Counted from the first letter of the stretch, positions 8,380 to 17,166 are shown. The stretch: 64,000 bases of DNA from Paenibacillus brevis (GCF_018919145.1 NZ_JAHLQJ010000009.1:1-64000), one strand, 5' to 3'. Numbers and translations: made by a program. The notes: generated by a model not told the origin, from the sequence alone.

Positions 8380-9408
8380 ATGAAAAAAATCGGAACTGCA
8401 CTCATGGCGGCGGCATTGCTGGGCGCCACCCTGACAGGATGCTCCGGGAGCGGAGACAAGTCCAGCGGAGGAAACGGCGAGACCAACATCGGTGTAGCGA
8501 TTTACAAATTTGATGATACCTTTATGACCGGTGTCCGCAACGCGATTGAGAAAAATGCAAGCGGCATTGCCAAGGTGGATATCGTAGACAGCCAGAACTC
8601 GCAGCCGACGCAGAACGATAAGATTGACCTGTTCCTTACGAAGAAGACGAATGCCTTGATTGTTAACCCGGTTGACCGTACAGCCGCCGGCGTCATTATC
8701 GATAAAGCCAAAGCGAAGGATACGCCGGTGGTCTTCCTGAACCGCGAGCCGTTGCCGGAGGATATGAAGAAATGGGATAAGGTGTATTATGTGGGCGCCA
8801 GAGCTGAAGAGTCAGGCACCCTGTCCGGCCAAATCATTGTGGATTACTGGAATGCCAATCCTTCGGCGGACAAGAACGGAGACGGTGTGCTGCAATATGT
8901 CATGCTGAAGGGCGAGCCAGGGCATCAGGATGCTGAGCTTCGCACTCAATACTCGATCCAGGCGGTTGAGGATGCCGGGATCAAGGTGGAGAAGGTAGCG
9001 GAAGACACGGCGATGTGGGACCGCGTTAAGGGACAAGAAAAAATGGCTGCTTTCCTCGCCGCCAACGGCGACAAGATTGAAGCTGTATTTGCCAATAACG
9101 ACGATATGGCGCTTGGTGCCATTGAAGCATTGAAAGCAGCGGGGTATTTCGCAGGCGACAAATTCATGCCGGTTGTCGGTGTAGATGCAACTGCGCCGGC
9201 ACTTCAGGCCCTAGAGCAAGGAACCATGCTGGGTACGGTGCTGAACGATGCCGAGAACCAAGGCAAGGCAGCTGTAGTGCTGGCCTCCCTGCTGGCTAAG
9301 GGCAGTGAAGTGAATAAGGATAGTGTAGGCTTTGAAATTACGGATAACCAGTACGTATGGATTCCTTATCAAAAAGTGACGAAAGAAAATGCAGCCGATT
9401 TCAAATAA
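8380..9408 (+). CDS. mglB: Galactose/methyl-galactoside-binding lipoprotein MglB
   Basis: A 342-residue extracellular receptor that delivers galactose to the MglAC transporter. The lipobox is LTGC after a short signal peptide. The mature protein follows E. coli MglB closely: IGVAIYKFDDTFM at the start, the NxEP segment LNREPLPED, the calcium loop DKNGDGVLQ, LKGEPGHQDAE, TAMWDRV, ANNDDMALGAIEALK, and VGVDATAPAL. The calcium loop and the stacking and binding residues typical of the galactose receptor are in place, so the substrate call is better than for a generic sugar receptor. AGGAGG precedes the ATG. A terminator-like hairpin follows before mglA. Confidence 0.9.
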   Translation: MKKIGTALMAAALLGATLTGCSGSGDKSSGGNGETNIGVAIYKFDDTFMTGVRNAIEKNASGIAKVDIVDSQNSQPTQNDKIDLFLTKKTNALIVNPVDRTAAGVIIDKAKAKDTPVVFLNREPLPEDMKKWDKVYYVGARAEESGTLSGQIIVDYWNANPSADKNGDGVLQYVMLKGEPGHQDAELRTQYSIQAVEDAGIKVEKVAEDTAMWDRVKGQEKMAAFLAANGDKIEAVFANNDDMALGAIEALKAAGYFAGDKFMPVVGVDATAPALQALEQGTMLGTVLNDAENQGKAAVVLASLLAKGSEVNKDSVGFEITDNQYVWIPYQKVTKENAADFK

Positions 9409-9452
9409 GCCGCTGCACTTGCAGCAGGACTTCTCATAATCAGCTGAGCAAT

Positions 9453-9493
9453 GGGAGGTTCGTACCGGACGGTTCGGACCTCCTTTATTTATT
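9453..9493 (+). terminator. Attenuating hairpin between mglB and mglA
   Basis: GGAGGT (9454-9459) pairs with ACCTCC (9478-9483), and the stem is followed by TTTATTTATT. It lies inside the mgl operon. Such partial terminators after a binding-protein gene let the receptor be made in excess over the membrane parts. Confidence 0.6.
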
Positions 9494-9561
9494 GGAATGG
9501 AGTCTGGAGGAGAAGCAGGACTGTGCCTCTGTACGATTAACCTTGCTAGGGGGCGAAACAA

Positions 9562-11073
9562 GTGTCAGAACAGGAATATGCATTGGAAATGATCGGAATC
9601 TCAAAGGAGTTTCCCGGTGTCAAAGCGCTTGACGGCGTTACTTTACAAGTCAGACCGGGGACCGTTCATGCCCTGATGGGGGAAAATGGAGCCGGGAAAT
9701 CGACTTTGATGAAATGCTTGTTCGGGATTTATAAGCAGGATGACGGCGAAATAAAAATTAACGGCGAGAAAGTTGAGATTAACAATTCCAGCGATGCATT
9801 AAGGCATCGGGTATCGATGATTCACCAGGAGCTCCACCCGGTACCTTTCCGGAATGTGATGGAGAACATCTGGCTCGGACGGTTTCCGATGATGGGCTGG
9901 GGACCGGTCAAATTCGTCAACCATAAGAAGATGTACAAGGACACGGAAGATCTGTTCAAGCAACTAGATATTGATTTGAGCCCGGATACACTCGTCGGAA
10001 AACTGTCGGTCTCAAAAATACAGTCTATCGAAATTGCCAAGGCGGTTTCCTTTAATTCGCAAATTATCGTGATGGACGAACCTACTTCCTCCCTGACAGG
10101 AGTCGAAGTAGAGCACTTGTTCCGAATCATCAATGATTTGAAGAAGCGCGGCGTGTCTATCATTTATATTTCTCACAAAATGGAGGAGATTCTCAGAATC
10201 TCCGATGACGTCACGATTATGCGGGACGGAAAAAAAATCGGTACCTGGCCGGCAAGCGAGTTGACGACCGATCTGATTATCTCGAAAATGGTCGGCCGCG
10301 ATTTGACGCAGCGCTTCCCTGACCGGTTCAACGTTCCGAACGGCGTCATCCTGAAGGTTGAGGGCTTGACCTCGCCGGAGCCGAAATCGTTCAAGGATAT
10401 TAGCTTCGAGCTCCGCAAAGGCGAAATTCTCGGGATCGGCGGCCTGGTAGGCGCACAGCGGACCGAGCTGGTCGAAGCACTGTTCGGATTGCGGGCAATC
10501 TCGTTGGGAAGTGTCTTGATTAACGGCAAGGAGGTCAAGATTACAAGCCCTGAGGATGCCAAGAAGCATGGCTTGGCCTTGCTTACCGAGGAGCGGCGTA
10601 CGACAGGGATATTCCCAGTGCTGTCCGTGCACGAGAATGGGGCGATCGCTAATATGAAACGTTATGTGACCCCTTATTTTTTGCTTAATGAAAAGCGAAA
10701 GAAAGAAGAAGTCAACAAGATGGTGGAAAAGCTGCGCACAAAGACGCCGACACCGAAGACGCTCATTATGAATCTGTCCGGGGGCAATCAGCAGAAAGTG
10801 CTGCTCGCCCGCTGGCTGCTTACCGATCCTGACATTCTGCTATTGGATGAACCGACAAGAGGGATCGACGTCGGCGCAAAATACGAGATTTATACACTCA
10901 TTGCGGATCTGGCAAAGCAAGGCAAGAGCATTATCATGATTTCATCCGAAATGCCGGAACTGCTAGGCATGTCTGATCGAGTGATGGTCATGTCCGAAGG
11001 CCGGCTCACGGGAATCCTTGACAGAGCCCAGGCTACGGAAGAAGAAGTTATGCGTCTGGCTGCCCAGCATTAA
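9562..11073 (+). CDS. mglA: Galactose ABC importer ATP-binding protein MglA
   Basis: A 503-residue ATPase of the sugar-transport (CUT2) type with two ABC modules in tandem. The first has a normal Walker A GENGAGKST (near residue 40), the signature LSVSKIQ and Walker B IIVMDEPTS. The second has the usual altered P-loop GGLVGAQRTE, the signature LSGGNQQKV and Walker B ILLLDEPTRGID. It powers galactose uptake with MglC and MglB. The start is GTG at 9562, eight bases after AGGGGG. An earlier frame across the gap is a shadow. mglC starts 24 bases after the stop. Confidence 0.92.
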   Translation: MSEQEYALEMIGISKEFPGVKALDGVTLQVRPGTVHALMGENGAGKSTLMKCLFGIYKQDDGEIKINGEKVEINNSSDALRHRVSMIHQELHPVPFRNVMENIWLGRFPMMGWGPVKFVNHKKMYKDTEDLFKQLDIDLSPDTLVGKLSVSKIQSIEIAKAVSFNSQIIVMDEPTSSLTGVEVEHLFRIINDLKKRGVSIIYISHKMEEILRISDDVTIMRDGKKIGTWPASELTTDLIISKMVGRDLTQRFPDRFNVPNGVILKVEGLTSPEPKSFKDISFELRKGEILGIGGLVGAQRTELVEALFGLRAISLGSVLINGKEVKITSPEDAKKHGLALLTEERRTTGIFPVLSVHENGAIANMKRYVTPYFLLNEKRKKEEVNKMVEKLRTKTPTPKTLIMNLSGGNQQKVLLARWLLTDPDILLLDEPTRGIDVGAKYEIYTLIADLAKQGKSIIMISSEMPELLGMSDRVMVMSEGRLTGILDRAQATEEEVMRLAAQH

Positions 11074-11097
11074 CGGAATGAGAAGGAGGATAAAATC

Positions 11098-12111
11098 ATG
11101 AATGTAAATATTAAAAAAATACAAGGCTTTGTGTCTCAAAACGCCATTTATATCGTGCTTGCGGTGCTGGTCATTGGAATTGCCATTTATAATCCTAACT
11201 TTATCGGCATCAACACGTTCCGCGATATTTTGGTTCAATCTTCAACCCGTGTCATTATTGCGCTTGGTGTAGCTTTCATTCTCATTACCGGGGGCACCGA
11301 CCTGTCTGCAGGCCGGATGGTGGGACTCACAGCCGTCATTTCGGCTTCCATGCTTCAGGTAGAGGACTATCCGCGGCGTTTCTTCCCGGATCTCCCGCAG
11401 CTTTGGTTGGTTTGGCCGATTTTGATTGCCATCGTTGTCGGTCTGATCTTTGGCATGATCAATGGAATTATCGTCTCCAAGCTTAAGGTTCCGCCATTTA
11501 TCGCAACGCTCGGTACGATGGTAGCCATATACGGGATTAACTCCCTGTATTTCGATACCGATCCGAATCAATCTCAACCGATCGGCGGGCTTCGCGAAGA
11601 CTTTACGAGGATCGGTTCGGGAAGCTTCGGGAGCGGCGATTTCAAGATCCCATTTATCGTTTTAATCGCTATAGCCGTAAGTATTATCGTATGGGTGCTG
11701 TTCAATAAGACGCGTCTCGGCAAGAACATGTACGCCATCGGCGGAAATGAGCAAGCGGCAAGGGTATCCGGGATCAATGTAACTAAATATCTGATCATCA
11801 TTTATTCAATTGCCGGTGCGCTCTATGGCCTTGCAGGGGTATTGGAAGCGGCCAGAACCGGCGGCGCAACCAACAACTACGGAAATATGTACGAGCTGGA
11901 TGCGATCGCGGCTTGCGTCGTAGGCGGAGTATCGACCACAGGCGGGATCGGTACAGTCCCTGGCGTGATGGCAGGGGTGCTGATTTTCACAGTCATTAAC
12001 TACGGCTTGACGTTCATTGGTGTCGGCCCTTACTGGCAGCTTATTATCAAGGGGGCCATCATTGTAGCAGCCGTAGCATTCGATATGCGGAAATACGCCT
12101 CAAAAAAATAA
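11098..12111 (+). CDS. mglC: Galactose ABC importer permease MglC
   Basis: A 337-residue polytopic membrane protein of the BPD_transp_2 (RbsC/MglC) family, with about eight to ten hydrophobic segments. Family landmarks are ITGGTDLSAGRMVGL, the GGNEQAARVSGINV coupling segment facing the ATPase, and VGGVSTTGGIGTVPG. GAAGGAGG precedes the ATG at 11098. It is the last gene of the galactose operon, and a strong terminator follows within 100 bases. Permeases of this family do not reveal the sugar by themselves; the MglB similarity sets the assignment. Confidence 0.9.
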   Translation: MNVNIKKIQGFVSQNAIYIVLAVLVIGIAIYNPNFIGINTFRDILVQSSTRVIIALGVAFILITGGTDLSAGRMVGLTAVISASMLQVEDYPRRFFPDLPQLWLVWPILIAIVVGLIFGMINGIIVSKLKVPPFIATLGTMVAIYGINSLYFDTDPNQSQPIGGLREDFTRIGSGSFGSGDFKIPFIVLIAIAVSIIVWVLFNKTRLGKNMYAIGGNEQAARVSGINVTKYLIIIYSIAGALYGLAGVLEAARTGGATNNYGNMYELDAIAACVVGGVSTTGGIGTVPGVMAGVLIFTVINYGLTFIGVGPYWQLIIKGAIIVAAVAFDMRKYASKK

Positions 12112-12142
12112 AGGATCACTCCGTTGGAAAAATCCAAATAGG

Positions 12143-12203
12143 CCTCTTCGCATCCCGAAAGGGGATCATGATTACCCTTCGTTGATTTGCGGAGAGGTTT
12201 TTT
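12143..12203 (+). terminator. Intrinsic terminator after mglC
   Basis: CCTCTTCGCA (12143-12152) pairs with TGCGGAGAGG (12188-12197) with one G-U-type mismatch, and six Ts follow. A small inner hairpin ATCCC-gaaa-GGGAT lies in the loop. It ends the galactose operon. Confidence 0.75.
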
Positions 12204-12321
12204 GCCACTATTTTCCCATGAATTGAGCACCTGGCTATGCTAAAATATGACAAGAAGCACATTTTTTATCCAGAAAACATCTGCCGACTTAACGCGGATT
12301 AGCTCGTGGGAGGATCACATC

Positions 12322-12840
12322 ATGAAGAAGCCATTCATTAAATGGATCTCTGCAGGCATGATCGCTTGCATCTTGGGGACAGGGATTGGAGCAGGTCAAG
12401 CCGGCTACCAAGTTACATATGCGGCAACGAACACTGCTGTAGCTGCCTTGTATGCCCAGATACAGAAGGAACGGGCTGCCGAGGTGGTTGCACTGGTCAA
12501 TCAGATTCGGGTTGAAGCCGGATTGAAGCCGCTTACGGTGCACACAAACTTGACGAAAATGGCCAAGACCAAGGCCGTGGAAATGTACAACAGGAACTAT
12601 TTCAATCACACATCTCCTGTATATGGCTCTCCTTTCGAAATGATGGATGCGTTCAATATTACGTACCGTTATGCCGGCGAGAATATTGCCAAGGGTCAAT
12701 GGTCTGCCAAGGAGGTTGTGCAGGACTGGATGGACAGTCCGGGGCACAAGGCAAATATTCTGAACAAGAACTATAATCTGATCGGTGTAGGGTACTACAA
12801 CGGTTATTGGGTGCAAGAATTTATCGGAACAGGCAAATAG
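12322..12840 (+). CDS. Secreted CAP/SCP-domain protein (YkwD-like)
   Basis: A 172-residue exported protein. An N-terminal signal peptide (KKPFIKWISAGMIACIL, with a likely cleavage near TYAAT) is followed by a single CAP domain: ALVNQIRVEAGLKPL, AVEMYNRNYFNHTSP with the conserved His, YAGENIA with the Glu, and WMDSPGHKANILN with the second His. Bacterial CAP proteins are secreted or cell-wall proteins of mostly unknown activity. The ATG at 12322 is chosen because GGGAGG lies eight bases upstream; an upstream ATG would add 25 residues before the signal peptide. No cell-wall-binding domain is present. Confidence 0.8.
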   Translation: MKKPFIKWISAGMIACILGTGIGAGQAGYQVTYAATNTAVAALYAQIQKERAAEVVALVNQIRVEAGLKPLTVHTNLTKMAKTKAVEMYNRNYFNHTSPVYGSPFEMMDAFNITYRYAGENIAKGQWSAKEVVQDWMDSPGHKANILNKNYNLIGVGYYNGYWVQEFIGTGK

Positions 12841-12863
12841 AATGGATTTATTAGCATCCGCTT

Positions 12864-12949
12864 GGACTTCTAGGGTGAACGCAAGATTTGATGTCGAATC
12901 AACATCTCGAAATACTTCGTGATCAAAAGATGATTTTTTGAATAATCTC
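12864..12949 (-). repeat. Family A element, half copy
   Basis: Read on the minus strand, this is the left half of the 168-bp family A element, from the terminal repeat (here TTCAAAAAATCATC) to the GGACTTCTAGG segment. The right half is missing. It lies between the CAP gene stop and the sigma-W promoter of pspA, ending 10 bases before that promoter. Confidence 0.75.
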
Positions 12950-12959
12950 TAAAAAGAGT

Positions 12960-12985
12960 TGAAACCTCTAATTGAAAGGCACGTA
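12960..12985 (+). promoter_or_regulatory. Consensus sigma-W promoter for pspA
   Basis: TGAAAC at 12960-12965, a spacer of exactly 16 bases, then CGTA at 12982-12985. This equals the sigma-W consensus of Bacillus. B. subtilis pspA is also a sigma-W gene, so the promoter and the gene support each other. Cell-envelope stress is the expected signal. Confidence 0.75.
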
Positions 12986-13028
12986 AACATTTATCAAGAT
13001 CTATATTTTTATTAGGGAGGCTAATTCA

Positions 13029-13700
13029 ATGTCGATTTTTAAAAGATTGCGTGACCTGACCATGTCTAATATTCATGCCATGATTGATAAAGCGGAGGAT
13101 CCGATCAAGCTGACTGACCAGTATATCCGGGATATGCAAGAGGATCTGGAAGACGCTGAAAAGGCTGTCGCTGCACAAATTGCGATCGAGAAGAAGTTCA
13201 AAGCGCTTTTTGAGGAGCAGGAAGCTCTGGTAGCGAAGCGGACCCAACAGGCCCATACGGCCGCACAGGCTCAGAACGTGGAGCTTGCCCGCCGCGCACT
13301 GGAAGAGAAGAAAACGGCCGAGGGCAAGATGGCTGAATACAAGACAGCGTATGAGCAAAATAAAGCTTCCGCAGACAATCTTCGCAGCAAGCTGGATGAA
13401 ATGCGCAAGCAATTGGCTGATATGAAAAACAAGCGTGAAACCTTGGTTGCCCGCTACAATGCGGCAAAGGCTCAAACCGAGATCAACAAGGCTATGGGGG
13501 GCTTCAACGCCGATTCTGCTAGCAGCGGAATGAAGCGGATGGAGGAGAAAATGCTGCAAATGGAAGCTCATGCGGAAGCCAGCAACGACATGCTCAACAA
13601 GCCATCGAGTCTGGATGACGAGTTTGACAAGCTTGGCAAGGATCAGCAAGTGGAAGATGAACTGGCTGCATTGCTCAAGCAATACGAGGAAAAGAAGTAA
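13029..13700 (+). CDS. pspA: PspA/IM30-family membrane stress protein
   Basis: A 223-residue, almost wholly helical, charged protein of the PspA/IM30/Vipp1 family. These proteins assemble into rings or rods on the inner face of the membrane and protect it under envelope stress. The N-terminal amphipathic helix FKRLRDLTMSNIHAMI, the motif EDPIKLTDQYIRDMQEDL and the long coiled coil from about residue 25 to 220 are typical, and the length is normal. TTAGGGAGG precedes the ATG. It lies behind a sigma-W promoter and is followed 24 bases later by a DUF4178 gene, a usual partner of pspA in Bacillota. Confidence 0.92.
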   Translation: MSIFKRLRDLTMSNIHAMIDKAEDPIKLTDQYIRDMQEDLEDAEKAVAAQIAIEKKFKALFEEQEALVAKRTQQAHTAAQAQNVELARRALEEKKTAEGKMAEYKTAYEQNKASADNLRSKLDEMRKQLADMKNKRETLVARYNAAKAQTEINKAMGGFNADSASSGMKRMEEKMLQMEAHAEASNDMLNKPSSLDDEFDKLGKDQQVEDELAALLKQYEEKK

Positions 13701-13724
13701 GCTTATAGTGAGGTCTTGTCTGAT

Positions 13725-14231
13725 ATGAATGTCTGGAGAAGGATCGGGAATCTGTTCGCGAAGACAGAGCCGCCGGTGGCGGAGAAGAGCATGCTGTCGC
13801 TTGCCCCGGGAGATATGTGCGAGGTATCACTGGTTACCTATGCAGTACAAGGCCGCGTACACAACGCAAGCCGCAATGCGGTTGTGTTGACACTGCAGGA
13901 CGGAGTGAAGATCAGCTATCTGCATATTGAGGAACGGGAGACCTTGCAGTATCAGTTATATCGGCCGATTGACGGAAGGCTGGATACACCTGATGCGGTT
14001 CCTGCGGAGATTGAACTGGACGGTCGTCAGTTTCATCTGGAGGAGCAATATATCGGCGCGGTGACGGTTGCCGGACGAACTCCTTTTATGCAGGGCGGAG
14101 AACAGCATGTGTGGCAGTTCCAGTCCGATGATTATGCATTGCTCCGGGTGGAATGGCAGAACGGCCGGTTTATGCTCTATGAAGGCGAGAAGATCATTCC
14201 CGCCGATGTCAAGGTGATACGTGCAAGCTAA
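13725..14231 (+). CDS. DUF4178-like protein, partner of pspA
   Basis: A 168-residue soluble protein of unknown function. The segment LAPGDMCEV near the start, VQGRVHNAS and the tandem beta-rich repeats resemble DUF4178, a family often found with pspA. The second half (ELDGRQFHLEEQ to YEGEKIIPADVKVI) repeats the same beta pattern. ATG at 13725 is preferred over TTG at 13716, because GTGAGG is only two bases before the TTG and 11 before the ATG. It is transcribed with pspA and ended by the hairpin at 14244. A role in the membrane stress response is inferred from context only. Confidence 0.6.
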   Translation: MNVWRRIGNLFAKTEPPVAEKSMLSLAPGDMCEVSLVTYAVQGRVHNASRNAVVLTLQDGVKISYLHIEERETLQYQLYRPIDGRLDTPDAVPAEIELDGRQFHLEEQYIGAVTVAGRTPFMQGGEQHVWQFQSDDYALLRVEWQNGRFMLYEGEKIIPADVKVIRAS

Positions 14232-14243
14232 TGGTTTCATACT

Positions 14244-14274
14244 GGCAGTGCCTTTCGGCACTGCCCTTTCTTTT
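14244..14274 (+). terminator. Intrinsic terminator after pspA-DUF4178
   Basis: GGCAGTGCC-tttc-GGCACTGCC is a perfect 9-bp stem with a tetraloop, followed by CTTTCTTTT. Confidence 0.85.
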
Positions 14275-14367
14275 GCCGCTCCGTTTGCATTTGATGGACC
14301 AGATGTTTTATGTTTATTGCATGAATGGGAGAGATTAGATAGAAGTGCAACGTTAGGAGGGCAGGGA

Positions 14368-15195
14368 ATGGGGAAAGGAAGCAGAGTTTGGAAAATAACG
14401 GGGGTAGTGTCGGTGGCGGCAACGCTGATGCTGGTCTGCGGGTTTGCATATGCTGTATCCGACGTCATCTTTCCAGTGCCGCCGGATACCGGTTCTGCCG
14501 GGCTTGAAAATGCAGCATCCGATGAGCGGCAAGTTGCTCCCGGGAATATGGATGTGACGGCTGTAGGGGATTCTCTGGCAAAGGGAACCGGAGATGATAC
14601 GGGAAGCGGCTTTGCTAGGGCCGTCTCTGAGCTGCTTCAAAAGCAAGGGGTGGATTCCAAGCTTGTTAACAACCTTGGAATTAACGGGCTGACGACCTCC
14701 GGGGTGTTGCCTATGCTGGACGAGGACGGCGTGCAATATGCTCTCCGTCAAGCGGGTGTAATCATCCTATCCATCGGAGCAAATGATCTGTTCGCTGGAG
14801 CGGATCAAATGACCGGGTTGCCGGATGAGGACCAGCTTTTAAATAAGATGAAGCAGGCTGAAGAACGGTTTGTGAAGATTGTTGAAGAAATCCGAAAGAT
14901 TAATTCGGAAGCGCAGCTCGTGTATGTCATGCTATACAACCCTTTCTCTGACTTGGAAGAGGTAAGGGAGCAGGGGAACCGAATTGTTCAGGAGTGGAAT
15001 CAGTTTGCCGCGGCAGTGATGGCCTCCACGGGACAAGGATTGGCGATTCCCACCTCCGATTTATTTACTTTCAATGCTGGACGCTACTTGGCCGAGGATC
15101 ATTTTCATCCGAACCGCGATGGATACCAGGCGATTGCCGAACGGATTGTTCAGGCTCTTGCTGTTACTACAGTGTCGGGGGAGGAGCGCAAATGA
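14368..15195 (+). CDS. GDSL/SGNH-family hydrolase, membrane anchored or secreted
   Basis: A 275-residue SGNH hydrolase, a class that cleaves esters of lipids or sugars. An N-terminal hydrophobic helix (about residues 9-31) exports or anchors it. The catalytic blocks are in order: Ser in VGDSLAKG (block I), LGINGLT (block II, Gly), SIGANDLF (block III, Asn), and DHFHPN (block V, with the Asp and His). ATG at 14368 is supported by TTAGGAGGG eight bases upstream. A weak promoter (TTGCAT, 17 bases, TAGAAG) lies at 14317-14345. The stop overlaps the start of an ABC ATPase gene (ATGA), so hydrolase and exporter are made together. Confidence 0.85.
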   Translation: MGKGSRVWKITGVVSVAATLMLVCGFAYAVSDVIFPVPPDTGSAGLENAASDERQVAPGNMDVTAVGDSLAKGTGDDTGSGFARAVSELLQKQGVDSKLVNNLGINGLTTSGVLPMLDEDGVQYALRQAGVIILSIGANDLFAGADQMTGLPDEDQLLNKMKQAEERFVKIVEEIRKINSEAQLVYVMLYNPFSDLEEVREQGNRIVQEWNQFAAAVMASTGQGLAIPTSDLFTFNAGRYLAEDHFHPNRDGYQAIAERIVQALAVTTVSGEERK

Positions 15196-16181
15196 AGCTT
15201 GAAAGCCATGCGGATCGAGCGGCAAATCTGCCTGAGGTGGTTCTTCAGGTAGATAGGCTGAAGAAGGTGATCGGCAAAAAGACGATTGTGGAGAATGTAT
15301 CCTTCACTGTACGAGAAGGCGAGATATTCGGATTTCTAGGCCCGAATGGTGCAGGGAAGACGACAACGATCCGGATGCTGGTGGACTTGATTCGTCCAAC
15401 AGAAGGAAGCGTGAGCATTTGCGGGCATCAGGTTAATCGCAATCCCGAGCTTGCGCTGTCCTATGTCGGCTCCATTGTGGAGAATCCCGAGGTATACAGC
15501 TATCTGACCGGTTATGAGAATCTGGAGCAATTTGCACGGATGCAGCCGGGGATCTCCAAGGAACGGCTGAAAGAAGTAGCTGCCTTGGTCGGGTTGGATG
15601 CGCGGATTCATGACAAGGTTAAGACTTATTCGCTCGGAATGCGACAGCGGCTTGGCATTGCCCAGGCTTTGCTTGGGGCTCCCAAACTGTTGATCCTTGA
15701 TGAGCCAACGAATGGTCTGGACCCGAAAGGGATCAAAGAGCTCAGACAGTTTATCCGAAGCCTGGCGGATCAGGGAATGGCTGTCGTAGTATCCAGCCAT
15801 CTGCTGAGCGAGATTCAGTTAATGTGCGACAGAGTTGCGATCATCAGCAGGGGGAAGGTGCTGGCCTCCGGGCCGGTTGCCGAGCTGATCCGCAATAGCA
15901 GCAGCTATGTCGCCTGGCAGTTAGTTCCCCGGGTACGGGGGGAAGAGGCGCTGCGTGCTCTCGGCTGCCAACTGATCGAGCATCCGGGGGAGGTGCTGGA
16001 TGATGCGCTGTTAACCGGAAGCATGGAAGGATCCATTCTGACAGAAATGAGGGAAGAAGAGATCCGGGAGCTCATTCCCCAGCTTGTGAAGGCTGGAATT
16101 CAAATTCAGGGGGCCCACAAGATTAATCCCACTCTTGAGCAGCTGTTCTTGGAGATGACGGAGCGTGAGAGCATTGAATAA
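15192..16181 (+). CDS. ABC-2-type exporter ATP-binding protein
   Basis: A 329-residue single-ABC ATPase of the BcrA/YxlF class. It has Walker A GPNGAGKTT, the Q-loop IVENPEVYSYLTG, the signature YSLGMRQRLGIAQALL, Walker B LLILDEPTNGLDP and the switch His in VVSSHLLSE, then a C-terminal DUF4162-like extension. ATG at 15192 overlaps the hydrolase stop by four bases, and GGGGGAGGAG lies just upstream; the longer open frame upstream is a shadow. It forms a transporter with the next gene, which overlaps it by 17 bases. The substrate is unknown. Relatives handle antibiotics, lipids or proteins. Confidence 0.88.
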   Translation: MKLESHADRAANLPEVVLQVDRLKKVIGKKTIVENVSFTVREGEIFGFLGPNGAGKTTTIRMLVDLIRPTEGSVSICGHQVNRNPELALSYVGSIVENPEVYSYLTGYENLEQFARMQPGISKERLKEVAALVGLDARIHDKVKTYSLGMRQRLGIAQALLGAPKLLILDEPTNGLDPKGIKELRQFIRSLADQGMAVVVSSHLLSEIQLMCDRVAIISRGKVLASGPVAELIRNSSSYVAWQLVPRVRGEEALRALGCQLIEHPGEVLDDALLTGSMEGSILTEMREEEIRELIPQLVKAGIQIQGAHKINPTLEQLFLEMTERESIE

Positions 16182-17166
16182 TCAAATCATGGGGCTTGTT
16201 CAGAATGAAACTGAAAAGATGATTAAGAAGAAGCGTTTCTATGTTGTACTCCTGGTGCTGCTCGTGTTGGTGCCGGTGTTCTCTTATGCGCAAATGAAGC
16301 AGGCGGAGAGCAAGCGGGAGAAGTATGGCACCGATTGGCGCAGAGAGGTCCAGCAGGCGATCACGGACAATCAGAACTCCCTAGGCAGTGACCGTGTCCC
16401 CGAAGAATGGAAGAAGTACCGCCAAGTCTATATTCAGCAGATGAAGTATTACCTGGAGCATAATGTGAATCCTGCGGCGCCGGGAGGAGTTACCTTCACG
16501 CGCGAGTTCTTGGATAACGCTGCAACCCTGTTTATTCCATTGTTGATTATGGGTTTGGGATCCGATATCGTGTCCGCGGAACGCACGACGGGAACGATAA
16601 AGATGCTCCTGACGCGCCCGGTGCGCAGATGGAAGATCCTGCTAAGCAAGCTGATCACACTGCTGATGTTCGTGTCATTGACAGTGCTGGCTGTTTTTGT
16701 GATATGCTATCTAATCTCGGGTATGTTTTTTGGCTATAAGGGATTTCAGCTTCCCGTCTTCACTGGCTTCCGGTTGGATGGAGCAAGTGTTGATCTATCC
16801 TCAGTCCATGCAGTTCCGCAATGGAAATACCTGTTCATGCAGGCCGGTCTGGTCTGGTACGTAGGAGTAGTCGTGGCTATCCTCGCGTTGATGGTTTCGG
16901 TTCTGGTAAGAAGCACGGCGGCAAGCATCATCATCATGATGTCCTCGCTGATCGCGGGCAATATTTTGACCAATATGGCCTCAGCCTGGACGAGTGCAAA
17001 ATATCTGTTCATGGTGAATTTGGGTCTAACGGATTATTTAGCTGGGACTCCAGTCCCGATTGAGGGCATGAGTCTCGGGTTTTCCTTGATAGTACTAGGG
17101 ATATGGGCAGCTTGTTCGCTGATTGTTTCATTCCTTGTCTTTACTAAACAGGATATCTTGAATTAA
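16165..17166 (+). CDS. ABC-2-type exporter permease
   Basis: A 333-residue membrane protein with an N-terminal helix (residues about 23-40), a long extracytoplasmic loop of about 100 residues, then five further helices. This is the layout of ABC-2 permeases that pair with BcrA-type ATPases. SAERTTGTIKMLLTRPVRRW is the usual coupling region after the second helix. The GTG at 16165 follows GGAG at 16151 by ten bases; TTG at 16174 is an alternative. It is translationally coupled to the ATPase gene and ends the three-gene unit. What it exports is unknown. Confidence 0.85.
   Translation: MRALNNQIMGLVQNETEKMIKKKRFYVVLLVLLVLVPVFSYAQMKQAESKREKYGTDWRREVQQAITDNQNSLGSDRVPEEWKKYRQVYIQQMKYYLEHNVNPAAPGGVTFTREFLDNAATLFIPLLIMGLGSDIVSAERTTGTIKMLLTRPVRRWKILLSKLITLLMFVSLTVLAVFVICYLISGMFFGYKGFQLPVFTGFRLDGASVDLSSVHAVPQWKYLFMQAGLVWYVGVVVAILALMVSVLVRSTAASIIIMMSSLIAGNILTNMASAWTSAKYLFMVNLGLTDYLAGTPVPIEGMSLGFSLIVLGIWAACSLIVSFLVFTKQDILN

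Noticed and set aside
10012-10632. A 206-codon minus-strand frame opposite mglA
   Set aside because: It is an antisense shadow of a strongly conserved gene, with no start signal or family features.
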